Position numbers and translations under genes: made by a program. Below, piece after piece: positions 1-9,743 of a DNA stretch of 64,000 nt. The notes beneath the pieces are model-generated. The model was not told where the DNA came from, made no database searches, and saw only the letters and a list, made by a program, of their open reading frames with translations. Within the stretch, counting starts at the first letter, position 1. Each line of letters starts with the position of its first letter. The stretch is taken from contig JADJWK010000001.1 of the NCBI GenBank assembly GCA_016716405.1, positions 2,294,001 through 2,358,000 of the forward strand, in the 5' to 3' direction. Origin of the DNA: Candidatus Melainabacteria bacterium (GTDB lineage Bacteria; Cyanobacteriota; Vampirovibrionia; Obscuribacterales; Obscuribacteraceae).

Positions 1-593
1 ATCGGCGAGACGCAGTCGGCGGAGACGATGTCGGTCAGCTCTTTGTCCAGGCGGGCGATGAGACCCTGGACCTCGGCTACATATTTCGAGTTTATCTGCA
101 GACCGATGGCGGAGAGCCTGGGTGCTTCGGTGGTGTCGAAAGTGCCTCCGACGGTCTCGTGGACCCTGCGGATGAAGCGGTTCACTTCTTTGAGGCTCTC
201 CTGCTGGGCTTCTTTCTTGCTGTGACGGGCGAGGCTCTCGATGATCACCGGCTCCGGGAGCTGGCTGTCCAGGCTCCGGAAAAGTGCGATCCAGACGGGC
301 GTGTCCAGGTCCCGGCGGAGAACCGGGATTATATGCTGGCGGGCGACATCATCCAGATAGAGGGCGAGGACCAGAGGCAGGGCCGCCATCTGGAAGATGC
401 TGTCGCACCAGACAACAGCGGGCCTGTCCTGGTCCGATTCGAGATAGATGGCTTCCACCGCTGCTTTGATCTCGGCCCGGGGCGTCGGGCGGTTGCGGAC
501 CCGCAGGTCCGTCCATTCGTTGCGATAACGCTCCAGGATGAGCCGGAATGAGCCGTCCAGCTCCATGGTGTGAGATAGATTATTAGATGCCAT
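1..593 (-). CDS. DUF6745-like protein, C-terminus beyond window
   Basis: The frame is open from an ATG at 593 to the window edge, so only about 197 N-terminal residues are visible. The N-terminal third has the pattern I associate with DUF6745 proteins: a W-T-D-L segment, an RNRPTPRAEI stretch, then VVWCDS near residue 60 followed by a hydrophobic helix. The rest is charged and helical with no signal peptide. It lies 22 bp downstream of the small gene at 616-930 on the same strand, a pairing typical of this family. The function of DUF6745 is not known. The family call rests on recalled motif similarity and is moderately sure; the gene itself is well supported by frame and composition. Confidence 0.7.
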   Translation of the reverse strand, partial: MASNNLSHTMELDGSFRLILERYRNEWTDLRVRNRPTPRAEIKAAVEAIYLESDQDRPAVVWCDSIFQMAALPLVLALYLDDVARQHIIPVLRRDLDTPVWIALFRSLDSQLPEPVIIESLARHSKKEAQQESLKEVNRFIRRVHETVGGTFDTTEAPRLSAIGLQINSKYVAEVQGLIARLDKELTDIVSADCVSP

Positions 594-615
594 ATCGCCT
601 TTCGTCGACTGTCCC

Positions 616-930
616 TCAGTCTATGACAGGACGGAATGACCCGGGCTCGTACTCACGCTGTTGCACTACCCGGTAGAAGCCGGGCTCGAGCACGATCGTA
701 TTGTGCTCTTCATGAACGAGCTTGGCTCCGGGCTTGGCTTCGATCAGGCGATCGCCGTTCCATTCGTAGAGACTGGCGTAAGACGAGTCGATGGCATGGG
801 CGTGACCGGTAACCTCGCCATATGCCAGCACTATGCGCCTTTCGGTCGCCTGTTTCTGGGCGCCTTGAGGAAGTTTCTGCATATCGAGCTTGACGAGCAG
901 AACGTCTCCCTGTCTGTATTGGATTGCCAT
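616..930 (-). CDS. Small conserved protein found beside DUF6745 genes
   Basis: A 104-residue soluble protein. I chose the ATG at 930 over one six codons upstream because GGAGG sits seven bases before it. Visible motifs are RQGDVLLVK near the start, GEVTGHAHAI near residue 40, HEEHNTI near residue 77 and QREYEPG close to the C-terminus. The repeated histidines (GHAH, HEEH) suggest metal binding, but no catalytic family can be named. The next gene on this strand starts 22 bp downstream and is DUF6745-like, so the two are probably co-transcribed and may work together. Function unknown. Confidence 0.8.
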   Translation of the reverse strand: MAIQYRQGDVLLVKLDMQKLPQGAQKQATERRIVLAYGEVTGHAHAIDSSYASLYEWNGDRLIEAKPGAKLVHEEHNTIVLEPGFYRVVQQREYEPGSFRPVID

Positions 931-1020
931 GGTCGCTCCTCCGTCCACAAGTCCTCATCCCTTTATTCCACGAGCCAGGGCGCTTTATGCCAGAGGCTTA
1001 CGACTCGTAAAGCAGGGGAG

Positions 1021-4000
1021 CTACCAGCTGTCCCGCTTATCTTCTCGTTGGCCGAGAATCGTCCTGAGAGCCAGGAAAGAAACGATCATGCAGGCCGGAA
1101 TCAGAACCAGGTAGAAGAGGGCGCGCAGAGGCGAGCGCTCGCCTCTGTTGCAAGGCTCAGCCGGAGTGGCGCAGGAGATCCTGCCTCGTGCGGATACCTC
1201 CTCCTGCGGACCGACGGTGCCGTTGGTGGCTCCCTGGAGAGTGGGGGCTGCGCGGCTGTATTTCCGCAACTGGATTTCGACGGGGGCGGCGGCGGAGCTA
1301 GCTTCTTCCCCGTCCATGAGCGCCTGGTTCTCAGAATTGAGGTAGAGGCTGTCCGGGCTCGTTTTCGCGCGTCGCCCGGGCATCACCATCTCCTTTTTCG
1401 CCATATCCAGTTTGGCCATCGCTTCCAGGCTCGCGCCGCCACCGCTGGCGCTCCCTTCATCCGAGGCTCCGACTATCGCCGGAGGCGGGCAGGCCGGGGC
1501 GGGCATAGCCCGCCCGGACGAGTATTCGTTCCTTTTCTTGCCAGTCTCGCGGCCGAGCTCTCCGGAGACCACCCCGGTGGGCTCTGCATAAGACTCTGCA
1601 TAAGACTCTTCTGGGACTCCCATCTTCGCCTCGTAGTCTTTGCTGATGTCGCGATATTTGTAGTCGTCTTCCATGCCTCCGGCGGAGCCTGCCGCCATGG
1701 ACAGGCTGTCCAGCTTGGCTATATGCGGTGCCAGGATGGCGTCTACCGGATTCTGCAATCTGATCGTGCCGGCGGTGGAGACTCCGGTGATTATGCTCGA
1801 ATCGGAAGTCGGTCCGTCACTTCGAGAGAGCTCGTATTTTCTGAGGATCTCGTCGTCGGTGACCACGGCGCTCGTAGCAGGCGTGATCAGGTGATATCTC
1901 CGGGCGAGCTCGCCTGCCTGCCAGGTGGCGCCTCCTAGATAGAGTGCGAGGACTTCCTGATTGGCCGCTATCTGCGCCAGCTCGAAAGCTAACTCTCGAT
2001 CGCCGATCTCGACCGGGCTCCGGTCGGCAGGAGCCGGTCCGGCCCAGAGCCGGAAGAGATTCTTGATGTCGTCCTCCAGCTTGCCTGCTCTGGGGACGCG
2101 ATTGATATGATCGCTGTAATTGTTGTCGTTGAGAACGGCATTGGGTCCTGAGGCCACTTGCAGGTCCCAGAGCCGGGCGCTTCCGTTGGCAAGAGTATAG
2201 TTGATGCTGGCTGTGTCGGATTCCACCGCCACCGGCTGGCTGGCGTGGATCCAGAGGATATCCGGGGCTTTCGCGAGACCCAGGTAAGATGGATAGGCGA
2301 GGGCCCGGGCAAGAAATGTCGAGTCGATCTGACCGCCGCGGCAGGGCTCATTTTTGAGGCTCGAAAGGGCGCTGTCGAGATTGCCCTCCCGTCTGGAATA
2401 GATCTTGCGATCGCTGTCCTGAATGACGACTATGCTTTCGACCATCTCTCTGTCAATGCCGGCAAGACCGGCTGCCACAGCGTTCATATAGGGCTGCATG
2501 GCGTTCGACTTGTCGATCACGATTACCAGGTTGTCTGGTTTTCTCAGGGAAAGTCTGGCGAGGTCGCTGCGGAGCACTCTGGTCTTATGACTTATCGGGT
2601 CGGTGAAAGCGACGCTGGTGTTGCCGTTTTGGGCTTTGAGCACCGCCTCGAAACGAGAGAGGAGGCTGTTGGGAAGCTCGCCGGTGAGGGCGTGAGCCCT
2701 TTCCCCCATGACCGTATCTTTAAGAGTGGCTCCGAGGATGGTTACAGGTTGGGGGCTTGAGATGTCCACCTTGCATCCTTCCGAGAAGCCGAAATTTCGT
2801 TCGGCGAAAGCAGGCATGGTAAGGCTCTGCTCGTCACCTTGCCCGGCAAGCGGTGCCACTATATGCAGGGACAGTTTCGTGTCGCTTCCCGCCAGCACCG
2901 GATAGCACTGCACCAGGACCGTATCTTTGCCGGCGGTGCTCACCAGGAGCGGGTCGCGCTTGTGCTCGCGCACGGCGGTTTCGTAAGTAGCTCTGGCCTG
3001 ATGCCTGGGCATGATCGTGGCCTGACGCTCGACACCGTCGATCCACATGGTGGCTTTCGTGACCACGGCCCCGTCGGGAAGGATGATTTTCGCTCTTGCT
3101 TCCCGGGGCACTTTGCTGACATTGGCGAATGAGAAATTCCAGTCCAGGCTGGCAAGACCGGCTTCGGGATAGATGCTGCCTCTCAAGCCGGAGGTGGTGG
3201 CCCGCAGACCGCGGGCGACGCCTGAGACTTTCTCCCCGGCGATGTCCGCGTCGAGATCGAACTCGTCGTCGGCATTGGCATTGAGCTGGGCCGGATCATC
3301 GATGAGACCGGCATGCTGGATGGTTGCTCTGAATGATCCCGGGATCTCCACCGAGTTGAAGGGGGTGCCGGTGACCAGATAATAGACCCGTCTTGCCTGC
3401 TCGATTCCGACCGGATGCTGGTGCTCGTAGAGGGAGCCGACGATATCGGTGGCCCTGCCCGAGCGCTCGTAACAGGCGCGCAGAAGGACTTCCCGGCTGC
3501 CCCAGGAGCGCAGCCAGTCGATCGCCCGGCTGGACTCGGAAGGGCTGGCTTTGCTGACCGCTTCGCTCAGATGAATCCTGGTCAGAGTGGATGGCAGCTC
3601 CACAGCCACCACCATGAGAAGAATGATCACATGACCGAGATGCTTGACCTGATGCGCGTCGAAAAATGAATCCTGGCGGCTTGCCAGACCGCAGATGATA
3701 TTGCCGGCATGCAGGCAGAACGGTATGGCGACCAGGGGAGCTATTCCCAGAGCGCCCATGGGCAGGAGGAAGATCATATGCCCGGCAAGAGGAAGGAGCA
3801 TCAAGGTGTAGAGGATGCAGACCCCGAGAGACATCCCGCTGGCAAGCGCCGTGACCGAATAGAGAGCCGAGACATTGGCTCTTACGGAGAGCCAGGCCAG
3901 AAGGTTGCTCAGGGGAATGAGGCTGAAGAGCAGAAAATGGTAGAGGGTCGGGAAGGGATCGAAATAGTGCCTTGCCAGATAATGGGTCGAGTATTCGGTC

Positions 4001-4188
4001 AATAGAGCCGCAGCCGGAAGAAAGACCCCCAGCAGAAGAAATGTGAATCCAGGCTTTTCGATAATCGCCGAGCGCTTCTCGTGAGGATTGATCTCCTCCA
4101 CCGGCCGTTTCCGAGAGCGGCAGCGGGCTGATGCTTTCGGCTGTCTGTCCTTTCTGGAGTGGCGATCGGCTCGGACGCGCTCGTTCAT
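1021..4188 (-). CDS. VIT and vWA-like domain membrane protein
   Basis: A 1055-residue protein. After a basic N-terminus of about 45 residues come four or five hydrophobic segments (about 47-200). A VIT domain follows (about 345-460), with the characteristic ATYETAV segment, as in inter-alpha-trypsin inhibitor-like proteins. A von Willebrand A-like region starts near residue 555; its metal-site motif reads DKSNA rather than DxSxS, so metal binding is probably lost. A Ser/Gly/Ala-rich low-complexity stretch comes before a final transmembrane helix (about 1025-1043). The overall plan resembles VIT proteins found with membrane sorting systems, but no sorting signal is clear. The start at 4188 is preceded by GAGG. 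It is divergent from the SPFH gene. Precise role unknown. Confidence 0.8.
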   Translation of the reverse strand: MNERVRADRHSRKDRQPKASARCRSRKRPVEEINPHEKRSAIIEKPGFTFLLLGVFLPAAALLTEYSTHYLARHYFDPFPTLYHFLLFSLIPLSNLLAWLSVRANVSALYSVTALASGMSLGVCILYTLMLLPLAGHMIFLLPMGALGIAPLVAIPFCLHAGNIICGLASRQDSFFDAHQVKHLGHVIILLMVVAVELPSTLTRIHLSEAVSKASPSESSRAIDWLRSWGSREVLLRACYERSGRATDIVGSLYEHQHPVGIEQARRVYYLVTGTPFNSVEIPGSFRATIQHAGLIDDPAQLNANADDEFDLDADIAGEKVSGVARGLRATTSGLRGSIYPEAGLASLDWNFSFANVSKVPREARAKIILPDGAVVTKATMWIDGVERQATIMPRHQARATYETAVREHKRDPLLVSTAGKDTVLVQCYPVLAGSDTKLSLHIVAPLAGQGDEQSLTMPAFAERNFGFSEGCKVDISSPQPVTILGATLKDTVMGERAHALTGELPNSLLSRFEAVLKAQNGNTSVAFTDPISHKTRVLRSDLARLSLRKPDNLVIVIDKSNAMQPYMNAVAAGLAGIDREMVESIVVIQDSDRKIYSRREGNLDSALSSLKNEPCRGGQIDSTFLARALAYPSYLGLAKAPDILWIHASQPVAVESDTASINYTLANGSARLWDLQVASGPNAVLNDNNYSDHINRVPRAGKLEDDIKNLFRLWAGPAPADRSPVEIGDRELAFELAQIAANQEVLALYLGGATWQAGELARRYHLITPATSAVVTDDEILRKYELSRSDGPTSDSSIITGVSTAGTIRLQNPVDAILAPHIAKLDSLSMAAGSAGGMEDDYKYRDISKDYEAKMGVPEESYAESYAEPTGVVSGELGRETGKKRNEYSSGRAMPAPACPPPAIVGASDEGSASGGGASLEAMAKLDMAKKEMVMPGRRAKTSPDSLYLNSENQALMDGEEASSAAAPVEIQLRKYSRAAPTLQGATNGTVGPQEEVSARGRISCATPAEPCNRGERSPLRALFYLVLIPACMIVSFLALRTILGQREDKRDSW

Positions 4189-4336
4189 ATCCTCGGGACC
4201 TCATACATGACTTGTCACGGCAATAAATGAAATATTCCCAGTTTCCAAACCCATGATAGTCCGCCCTGCCGATCCGGTTAACAGGTTTTCCCCTGGATCT
4301 GGGTATTTCTTATAGAGCTAGTCGGAGTGGACAAAC

Positions 4337-5086
4337 ATGGAAATAGTCGGCTTTCTCATCGGTCTCACCGGAATCGTCGTTTTATCGGGACTGCGTTTCG
4401 TAAACGAATACGATCGCCTGGTGGTTCTTCGATTCGGCAAGGTCACCGGCATGCGCGGTCCCGGCCCCCAGTTCGTCATCCCCCTGGTGGAGCGCAGCCA
4501 GAAAATCGACATAAGGGTGATCACCATGCCCATTCCGGTTCAGGAAGCGATCACCCGGGACAACGTCACTGCCAGGGTAGCGGCTGTCTGCTTCTTCCAG
4601 ATCGCCGATCCTGTCAAAGCGGTGATCAAGGTCGAGGACGCCGTGGAGGCCACGGCCCAGGTTGCTCAAACCACCCTGAGGACCATCGTCGGACAGCACG
4701 ATCTGGACGATCTCCTCACCGAAAGAGATTCTCTAAACAAGAAGCTCAGCGCGATCATCGATCGCCAGACCGAAGCCTGGGGAATCAAGGTCAATTCGGT
4801 TGAGATCAAGGATCTGGAGATTCCGGCCAATATGCAGAGAGCCATGGCCAGGCAGGCGGAGGCCGAAAGAGAGAGGCGGGCCAAGATCGTCGCCGCCGAC
4901 GGCGAGCTACAGGCCGCCGAGAAGCTCAGGGATGCAGCGGCGGTGATCTCATCGCAGCCCGGGGCCATGCAGTTGCGCCAGCTCCAGACCATGCTCGAGG
5001 TGAGCAGCGAGAAAAGCAGCACTATCCTCCTGCCGATCCCCATGGAATTGTTCGCCGACAGAAAAGAAGAAAAGCCAGGCCAGTGA
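4337..5086 (+). CDS. SPFH/Band 7 (slipin-like) membrane protein
   Basis: A 249-residue stomatin/prohibitin-family protein. Residues 1-18 form a membrane anchor, followed by the SPFH domain (about 20-180) with the typical segment RLVVLRFGKVTGMRGPGPQF. A charged coiled-coil helix rich in Ala, Glu and Arg (about 170-215) contains AMARQAEAERERRAK, a hallmark of slipins. Such proteins oligomerise at the membrane and organise lipid microdomains or regulate membrane proteases; no NfeD partner gene is adjacent. It converges tail to tail with the TPR/NHL gene, 11 bp apart. Confidence 0.93.
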   Translation: MEIVGFLIGLTGIVVLSGLRFVNEYDRLVVLRFGKVTGMRGPGPQFVIPLVERSQKIDIRVITMPIPVQEAITRDNVTARVAAVCFFQIADPVKAVIKVEDAVEATAQVAQTTLRTIVGQHDLDDLLTERDSLNKKLSAIIDRQTEAWGIKVNSVEIKDLEIPANMQRAMARQAEAERERRAKIVAADGELQAAEKLRDAAAVISSQPGAMQLRQLQTMLEVSSEKSSTILLPIPMELFADRKEEKPGQ

Positions 5087-5097
5087 GAGGGTCAGGT

Positions 5098-6147
5098 CTA
5101 TCTGGCGCTGCTGCCGTTGCCGAAAACAACGGTGCGAGGCAGGGTCACCCGCACGATGGAGTTGTCCTCCTGCTGGGTGACGAATAGATTGCCGCCCCGA
5201 TCGAGAATCAGGTAATACGGCTGCTTGAAGCCTGTGGCGATAACGGTGGAGATACCGGCGGGGGTGATTCTGGCAATGGTGCCGCCGCTGTAATTGGCTA
5301 CATAAATATTGCCCGACTCGTCGGCGGCAAGACCGATGGGACCCTTGAGATGACCGCCGGCGGCGAACTGAGTGCGGGTGCCGTCGGAGCTTATCCGGTC
5401 CACTGTGTTGCTGTTGAAATTAGCGACATAGAGATTGCCCTGACGGTCGAAAGTGAGACCGGAAGGAGCATTGAATCCGGTGGCGATGACCCGCACCGAG
5501 GTATTGGCGAGCACTGCCACCGGTTTGCCTGCCACTGTCGGCGCCGGGGTGGGGGCGGTCTGGACTTGAGTCGCCTGGGTCTGAACAGGTGTCTGAACCT
5601 GTGATTGAACCGGTGTTTGAATCGGCTCAGTCTGGGGGGCCTGGTAGGCAGGCGTGCTGGCTATCTGGGCGGTCTGGGCAGCCGGGCTCGAAGCTGGAGC
5701 TTGATTGCGATCGCATTCGGCGACGCGCTTCTGGGCTTCGGGGAAACTGGGGGAGCTGGGTGGAATCGAGAGATAATGCTGTTTCGCCTCGGGAAAGCGC
5801 GATTGGGCTTGCAGGGACTGACCGAGCTGGTAGTGGGCCTCGGCGTCGCTGGGCTTGATCCGGAGCACTTCCTCGAAACGAGGGATGGCTTCTTTGAACC
5901 GTCTCTGGCTTTTGTAAAGAACGCCGAGATTGTACTGGGCATCATAGAGATTGGGGTCGAGGTCGGTAGCCCGCTTGAAAAAGATGATCGCCGAATCGAG
6001 AGAGCCCATCTTGTAGGCGTTGAGACCCAGGTTGTACATACTGACCGCCTGGGGGCTGGGGCTCTGGGCCGCGGCTTCCGACTGACCGGCCATGAGCATG
6101 CCGATCACGATCAGAATGTTCAGGGTGAAAACGACTTTTCGGCTCAT
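5098..6147 (-). CDS. Secreted TPR and NHL-repeat protein
   Basis: A 349-residue exported protein. I chose the ATG at 6147 because it has AAAGGA upstream and starts a clear signal peptide ending in a small-residue site (SEAAAQS); the frame is open further upstream but those residues look non-coding. Three TPR units follow (about 35-140, for example AVSMYNLGLNAYKMGSL), then a Pro/Gln/Thr-rich linker (about 150-205), then three NHL/SMP-30-like beta-propeller blades (about 215-345) with GNLYVANF, GNIYVANY and GNLFVTQQ. TPR plus partial propeller suggests a periplasmic or surface protein-interaction role. No enzyme residues can be pointed to. Confidence 0.85.
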   Translation of the reverse strand: MSRKVVFTLNILIVIGMLMAGQSEAAAQSPSPQAVSMYNLGLNAYKMGSLDSAIIFFKRATDLDPNLYDAQYNLGVLYKSQRRFKEAIPRFEEVLRIKPSDAEAHYQLGQSLQAQSRFPEAKQHYLSIPPSSPSFPEAQKRVAECDRNQAPASSPAAQTAQIASTPAYQAPQTEPIQTPVQSQVQTPVQTQATQVQTAPTPAPTVAGKPVAVLANTSVRVIATGFNAPSGLTFDRQGNLYVANFNSNTVDRISSDGTRTQFAAGGHLKGPIGLAADESGNIYVANYSGGTIARITPAGISTVIATGFKQPYYLILDRGGNLFVTQQEDNSIVRVTLPRTVVFGNGSSAR

Positions 6148-6328
6148 CGGCAGATATCCTTTCTTTCTAGTGGGCACGGTCCTAAATAGTAGACAGAACA
6201 GCGTAAAACCCTTATCCTGTGGTATATATGAAAATACGCTAATAAAACGATTCATTTTGGCAGCCTAGCTGCATTTTATAAGGGTACGATTGTTTTAGCA
6301 TGATCAGCTTGAAAGGTGACTCCACAAT

Positions 6329-6778
6329 ATGCGAACCGTAGGTCACATTATCACGTCGGCTGGCGTCGGTTGCGTCAGCTACTGGCGCTATAAATCCAAG
6401 CCGGCAGCCGTAGCGACATTCCTTGCCGGCTGGTTGATCGATCTGGACCACCTGGTGGACTATGTCCGGGCCCACGGCTGGAAACCAAACTGGGCAAGAT
6501 TTAAGGAAGCCGAGCATGAAAGATATAGCGGCAAGCTCTATCTCCCTTTACATTCTTTCGAGCTGCTTGCAGCTTTCTACCTGCTTTTCAGGGGTCCGAA
6601 CAAGCAAGCGTATCGCGTCGGTATATCCCTTTCGATCCTCACGCATCTGATCCTGGATCAAAAGTGCAACCCTGCCAGACATCCTCTGACCTATTTCCTC
6701 TCCCACAGGATTGCCAAGAAATTCAACGCCGACGAGATTCTCAAGCCTGGCTACAGGCTTGCCAGCGGCACTAACTGA
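6329..6778 (+). CDS. Small membrane protein, YdjM/DUF457-like
   Basis: A 149-residue protein with hydrophobic stretches and the motif DLDHLVD near residue 39. HSFELL (about 75) and a later TH-L-LDQ segment follow. This spacing of Asp and His resembles the membrane-bound metal-dependent hydrolases of the YdjM/DUF457 group, in which those residues line a metal site. The identification is by motif only. It converges with the ATPase gene at 6804. Confidence 0.7.
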   Translation: MRTVGHIITSAGVGCVSYWRYKSKPAAVATFLAGWLIDLDHLVDYVRAHGWKPNWARFKEAEHERYSGKLYLPLHSFELLAAFYLLFRGPNKQAYRVGISLSILTHLILDQKCNPARHPLTYFLSHRIAKKFNADEILKPGYRLASGTN

Positions 6779-6803
6779 TTTGATTCTGCCTATCTCTGCC
6801 GGC

Positions 6804-9743
6804 TCAGTCCGCCGCCGGCACCGCCTTAATCCGGTTGCGGAAAGAAAGCCGCGCAGCCCTTTCCTCGTCCAGCTGGGAGAGAAGCCACTGGTGTCGTTGA
6901 TGGTGGCAGCTCAGGAGGATGACCTGGTGATTGGGCAGGACAGAGTCGATTAGAAAACGCATGATGCCCAGGAATCTCGCGTCATCAGCTTCGCTGAAAG
7001 GCTCGTCGAGAATGATCGGCAGGGGCTCTTCGCTCGAGAGATAACGAGCCAGGGCCATACGGGCAAGCCAGTGGACCTGCTCCCGCAATCCGGTGGAGAG
7101 ACGGGACTTGATCTCAGCGGAGGCGACGGGCTCGGCCAGGCTCTTCAGCTTGACTGTGATATGGAGGTCGTTGTCGAAAGAGAGGGACTCCACATCGCTG
7201 TCCAGAGCTTCGATTATCTCGGAGGCTGCTTCATTCAGCCTTTCGGACCAGGCTGTATAGGTCGTGGCGGAGGACTGATTGAGGACGCTCACCGCCAGCT
7301 CCAGGGCGAGCTTGGCCCGTTTGGCGCAGACCAGCTCGTGCTCGACCGAGGATAGCTCTTCCACGGAGTCGAGATAATTCTCGTCCCGGTTATTGCAGGC
7401 TGTGCGAAGCTTGACCAGGAGCTCTTCTTTTTTCTCCCGGGCCCGGGAGGCTCCTTCTCCTTCTCCCCAGGGCAGCAGGGCAGCCGGCGGATTGGTCGGA
7501 TCGGGCTCGGGCAGGTCGGCGAGCTCGGGCTTCAGATCCACCAGCTCGTTGAGACGCGCCACCAGGGCGTCCCGCTGGACCATCAGATCGGTGGCGGCCG
7601 TATCTACGTTGGCGAAATTGGAGAGGTCGTACTCGAGCTTCGAGAGCTCGTCCAGGATCTCCTGGCGCTTGTTCTGGAATTCCAGGAGGGTCGTTATCTC
7701 GTCGAGCTTCTCTTCGGTTCCCGCGCTTATGTCGATGCCCGCCTCGAGCAGAGTGGGAGCGAGCTCTTTGTCGATCTGGACGATCTCCTGGGCCAGGAAG
7801 TCCATCTGCTTGCGGGCATTGTGGATCTGCTGGAAGCGCTGGTTCAGAGACATCTTTTCGGCATAGAAGGCGTTGATATCCTGCGAGAGGTCCATTGCTC
7901 TCTGAGAGTCGATCACTTCCGTGCTTCGCCCGGCCTTGTTGAAATAATAGGAGAGATCGCTGAGGAGCTTCTGCTCGTTCTGCTCTCTGGTTTTGACCAC
8001 ATTCTCTCGCGATTCCTGCTCTTCGATGATCACAGCTTCGCTGGAAGCCTGCTCGAGCATGGCCAGGAGGTTTTGCTTGTCGTCCAGACCGGCTTTCTGC
8101 GCGAGGTTGCTGAGCTTGATCTCGAGATTGGCGATCTTCCCCTGGCTCTGTTGAAGGGCTTTCTTGATCTTGTGCTCTTCATTCATTGTGTTCTCTTTCT
8201 CGTCGGCCATATGCGACTTGTAAGTCAGGCAGCGGCTTACGAAAAAGAGGAAGACAGGGAAGAGCAGAAGCCCGGCGCCCATGAAAATGGTCACCACTAT
8301 TTGCGGTACGTCCACAGCCGAGGACTTGAGCATGGGAGGGATGAGGACAAGGACGATGGCGCCCACGAAGGTGAGGATGCTCTTCACCAGGCAGTTGTTC
8401 CGGTAGGCCAATTGCTTCTCGGCTATGTCATCGACATTGAATTTGACTTCTTCGAGCTTTTTCTCTGCGTCTACTAGCTGCTCTTTGAAGGCTACCACCA
8501 GGGACGAGAAAGAGCGAGCCTCTTCGATCTCCTCTTTGCTGAGTAGTTTGGCAAGCTTGTAAGCGCCTTTCTCATGCGATGCCGACTCGATGAGAGGGGC
8601 GAGCCTCCGACCCGTGGTCTCCTGGAGATCGCGCTTGAGGTCCAGGATCTCTCGCTGCAAGTTATAGAGATTGACCGCCAGGGTCGATACGGTGTTGGCC
8701 TCTTCCTGGGTGAAATCCTCGAAGCCCTGCCATTGCTCGTTGAGGGCTTGCTCCAGACGCTCGTATTCTTCCTGGTTGGGCTGGATCTCGCCGTTGAGAT
8801 GCTCCATGTCAGACTTGCGAGATTCACGTCTGGTCCAGAGCTCGTTGATCTTGTTCAGATAGATGTCGGGCAGGGGGCTCGACTGGTTGTGCTCGGCGAG
8901 CCTGGCCTCGAGCTCCTCCCGGCTATGCATCCTGTCGTTCAGGTGCTCCAGGCGGCGCTCCAGCTCTGCCAGCTCGAGCTTGATATTGTTGTATTCGATG
9001 TCCATGGGATTGGCGGACTCGCCCGAGATCTGGCGATCAGCCTCTTCGATCTGGACGAGCCAGGATGCCATCATCTCTCTTTCTCCGTCCATCTCGGCCA
9101 GGCGGGCGATGATCTCCTCTTTCCTGGCGTTGAGCTCGGCGATTACCGAGGTGATGGGAGAGCGCCCGCTTCCGTAAGGGTAATGAGCCATGGTCTCTTT
9201 GATGATACCGACGGCGGTGCCGGCTGTGGAGCCTGTGGAGGAGCTGTCGGCAATCGCCTGCAGATCCTCGATGATATTGCCGGTGCCTCCGGCGTGGTGC
9301 TCGTCCAGGTGACGCTGTCCGACCAGGCAGGTGTTCCGGAAAAGATCTCTGCTCATGCCGGTGAGCTTCAAGCCCACCTGCTCCTCACCGCTCTCGTCGA
9401 GAAATTCGCCGGTGACGTCCAGATCGTCCTGACCGCGATCGAGGACCGTCACGGTGCGATCCTGGAAATCCCGGATGATCCTCAAAGAGCGCCCGCCTGC
9501 CTCGAGGTCGAGAATACCGGAATAAGGCATGCTGCTGTCCCAGGGGCGCATCGATTCGCGCTCCGAGGACTCGAGCAGGGAATCGCCGGGAAAATCGAAG
9601 AGGATTGCCCAGATCGACTCCACCATGGTGGACTTTCCATACTCATTGGGCTCTACGATGAGATTCAGATCGTCGCGGCTGAACTCGACTCTTTCGTTGG
9701 CTATGGAGCCGAAACCGACGAAGCGGACGCTCTCAATCCACAT
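6804..9743 (-). CDS. YhaN-like SMC/Rad50-type ATPase
   Basis: A 979-residue ATPase of the SbcC/Rad50/YhaN group. Walker A is EPNEYGKSTM (about 33-42), the ABC signature is LSTGLREQ (about 882) and Walker B is IILDEPFSEADD (about 908). All look intact. Long coiled coils fill the middle. Two hydrophobic helices near 455-515 interrupt the coiled coil, as in YhaN proteins, and suggest membrane attachment. No zinc-hook CxxC was seen. The next gene on this strand (9733-10979) encodes the phosphoesterase partner and overlaps the start by about 11 bp. YhaN/YhaO pairs act in DNA-end metabolism; here the partner looks damaged. Confidence 0.9.
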   Translation of the reverse strand: MWIESVRFVGFGSIANERVEFSRDDLNLIVEPNEYGKSTMVESIWAILFDFPGDSLLESSERESMRPWDSSMPYSGILDLEAGGRSLRIIRDFQDRTVTVLDRGQDDLDVTGEFLDESGEEQVGLKLTGMSRDLFRNTCLVGQRHLDEHHAGGTGNIIEDLQAIADSSSTGSTAGTAVGIIKETMAHYPYGSGRSPITSVIAELNARKEEIIARLAEMDGEREMMASWLVQIEEADRQISGESANPMDIEYNNIKLELAELERRLEHLNDRMHSREELEARLAEHNQSSPLPDIYLNKINELWTRRESRKSDMEHLNGEIQPNQEEYERLEQALNEQWQGFEDFTQEEANTVSTLAVNLYNLQREILDLKRDLQETTGRRLAPLIESASHEKGAYKLAKLLSKEEIEEARSFSSLVVAFKEQLVDAEKKLEEVKFNVDDIAEKQLAYRNNCLVKSILTFVGAIVLVLIPPMLKSSAVDVPQIVVTIFMGAGLLLFPVFLFFVSRCLTYKSHMADEKENTMNEEHKIKKALQQSQGKIANLEIKLSNLAQKAGLDDKQNLLAMLEQASSEAVIIEEQESRENVVKTREQNEQKLLSDLSYYFNKAGRSTEVIDSQRAMDLSQDINAFYAEKMSLNQRFQQIHNARKQMDFLAQEIVQIDKELAPTLLEAGIDISAGTEEKLDEITTLLEFQNKRQEILDELSKLEYDLSNFANVDTAATDLMVQRDALVARLNELVDLKPELADLPEPDPTNPPAALLPWGEGEGASRAREKKEELLVKLRTACNNRDENYLDSVEELSSVEHELVCAKRAKLALELAVSVLNQSSATTYTAWSERLNEAASEIIEALDSDVESLSFDNDLHITVKLKSLAEPVASAEIKSRLSTGLREQVHWLARMALARYLSSEEPLPIILDEPFSEADDARFLGIMRFLIDSVLPNHQVILLSCHHQRHQWLLSQLDEERAARLSFRNRIKAVPAAD

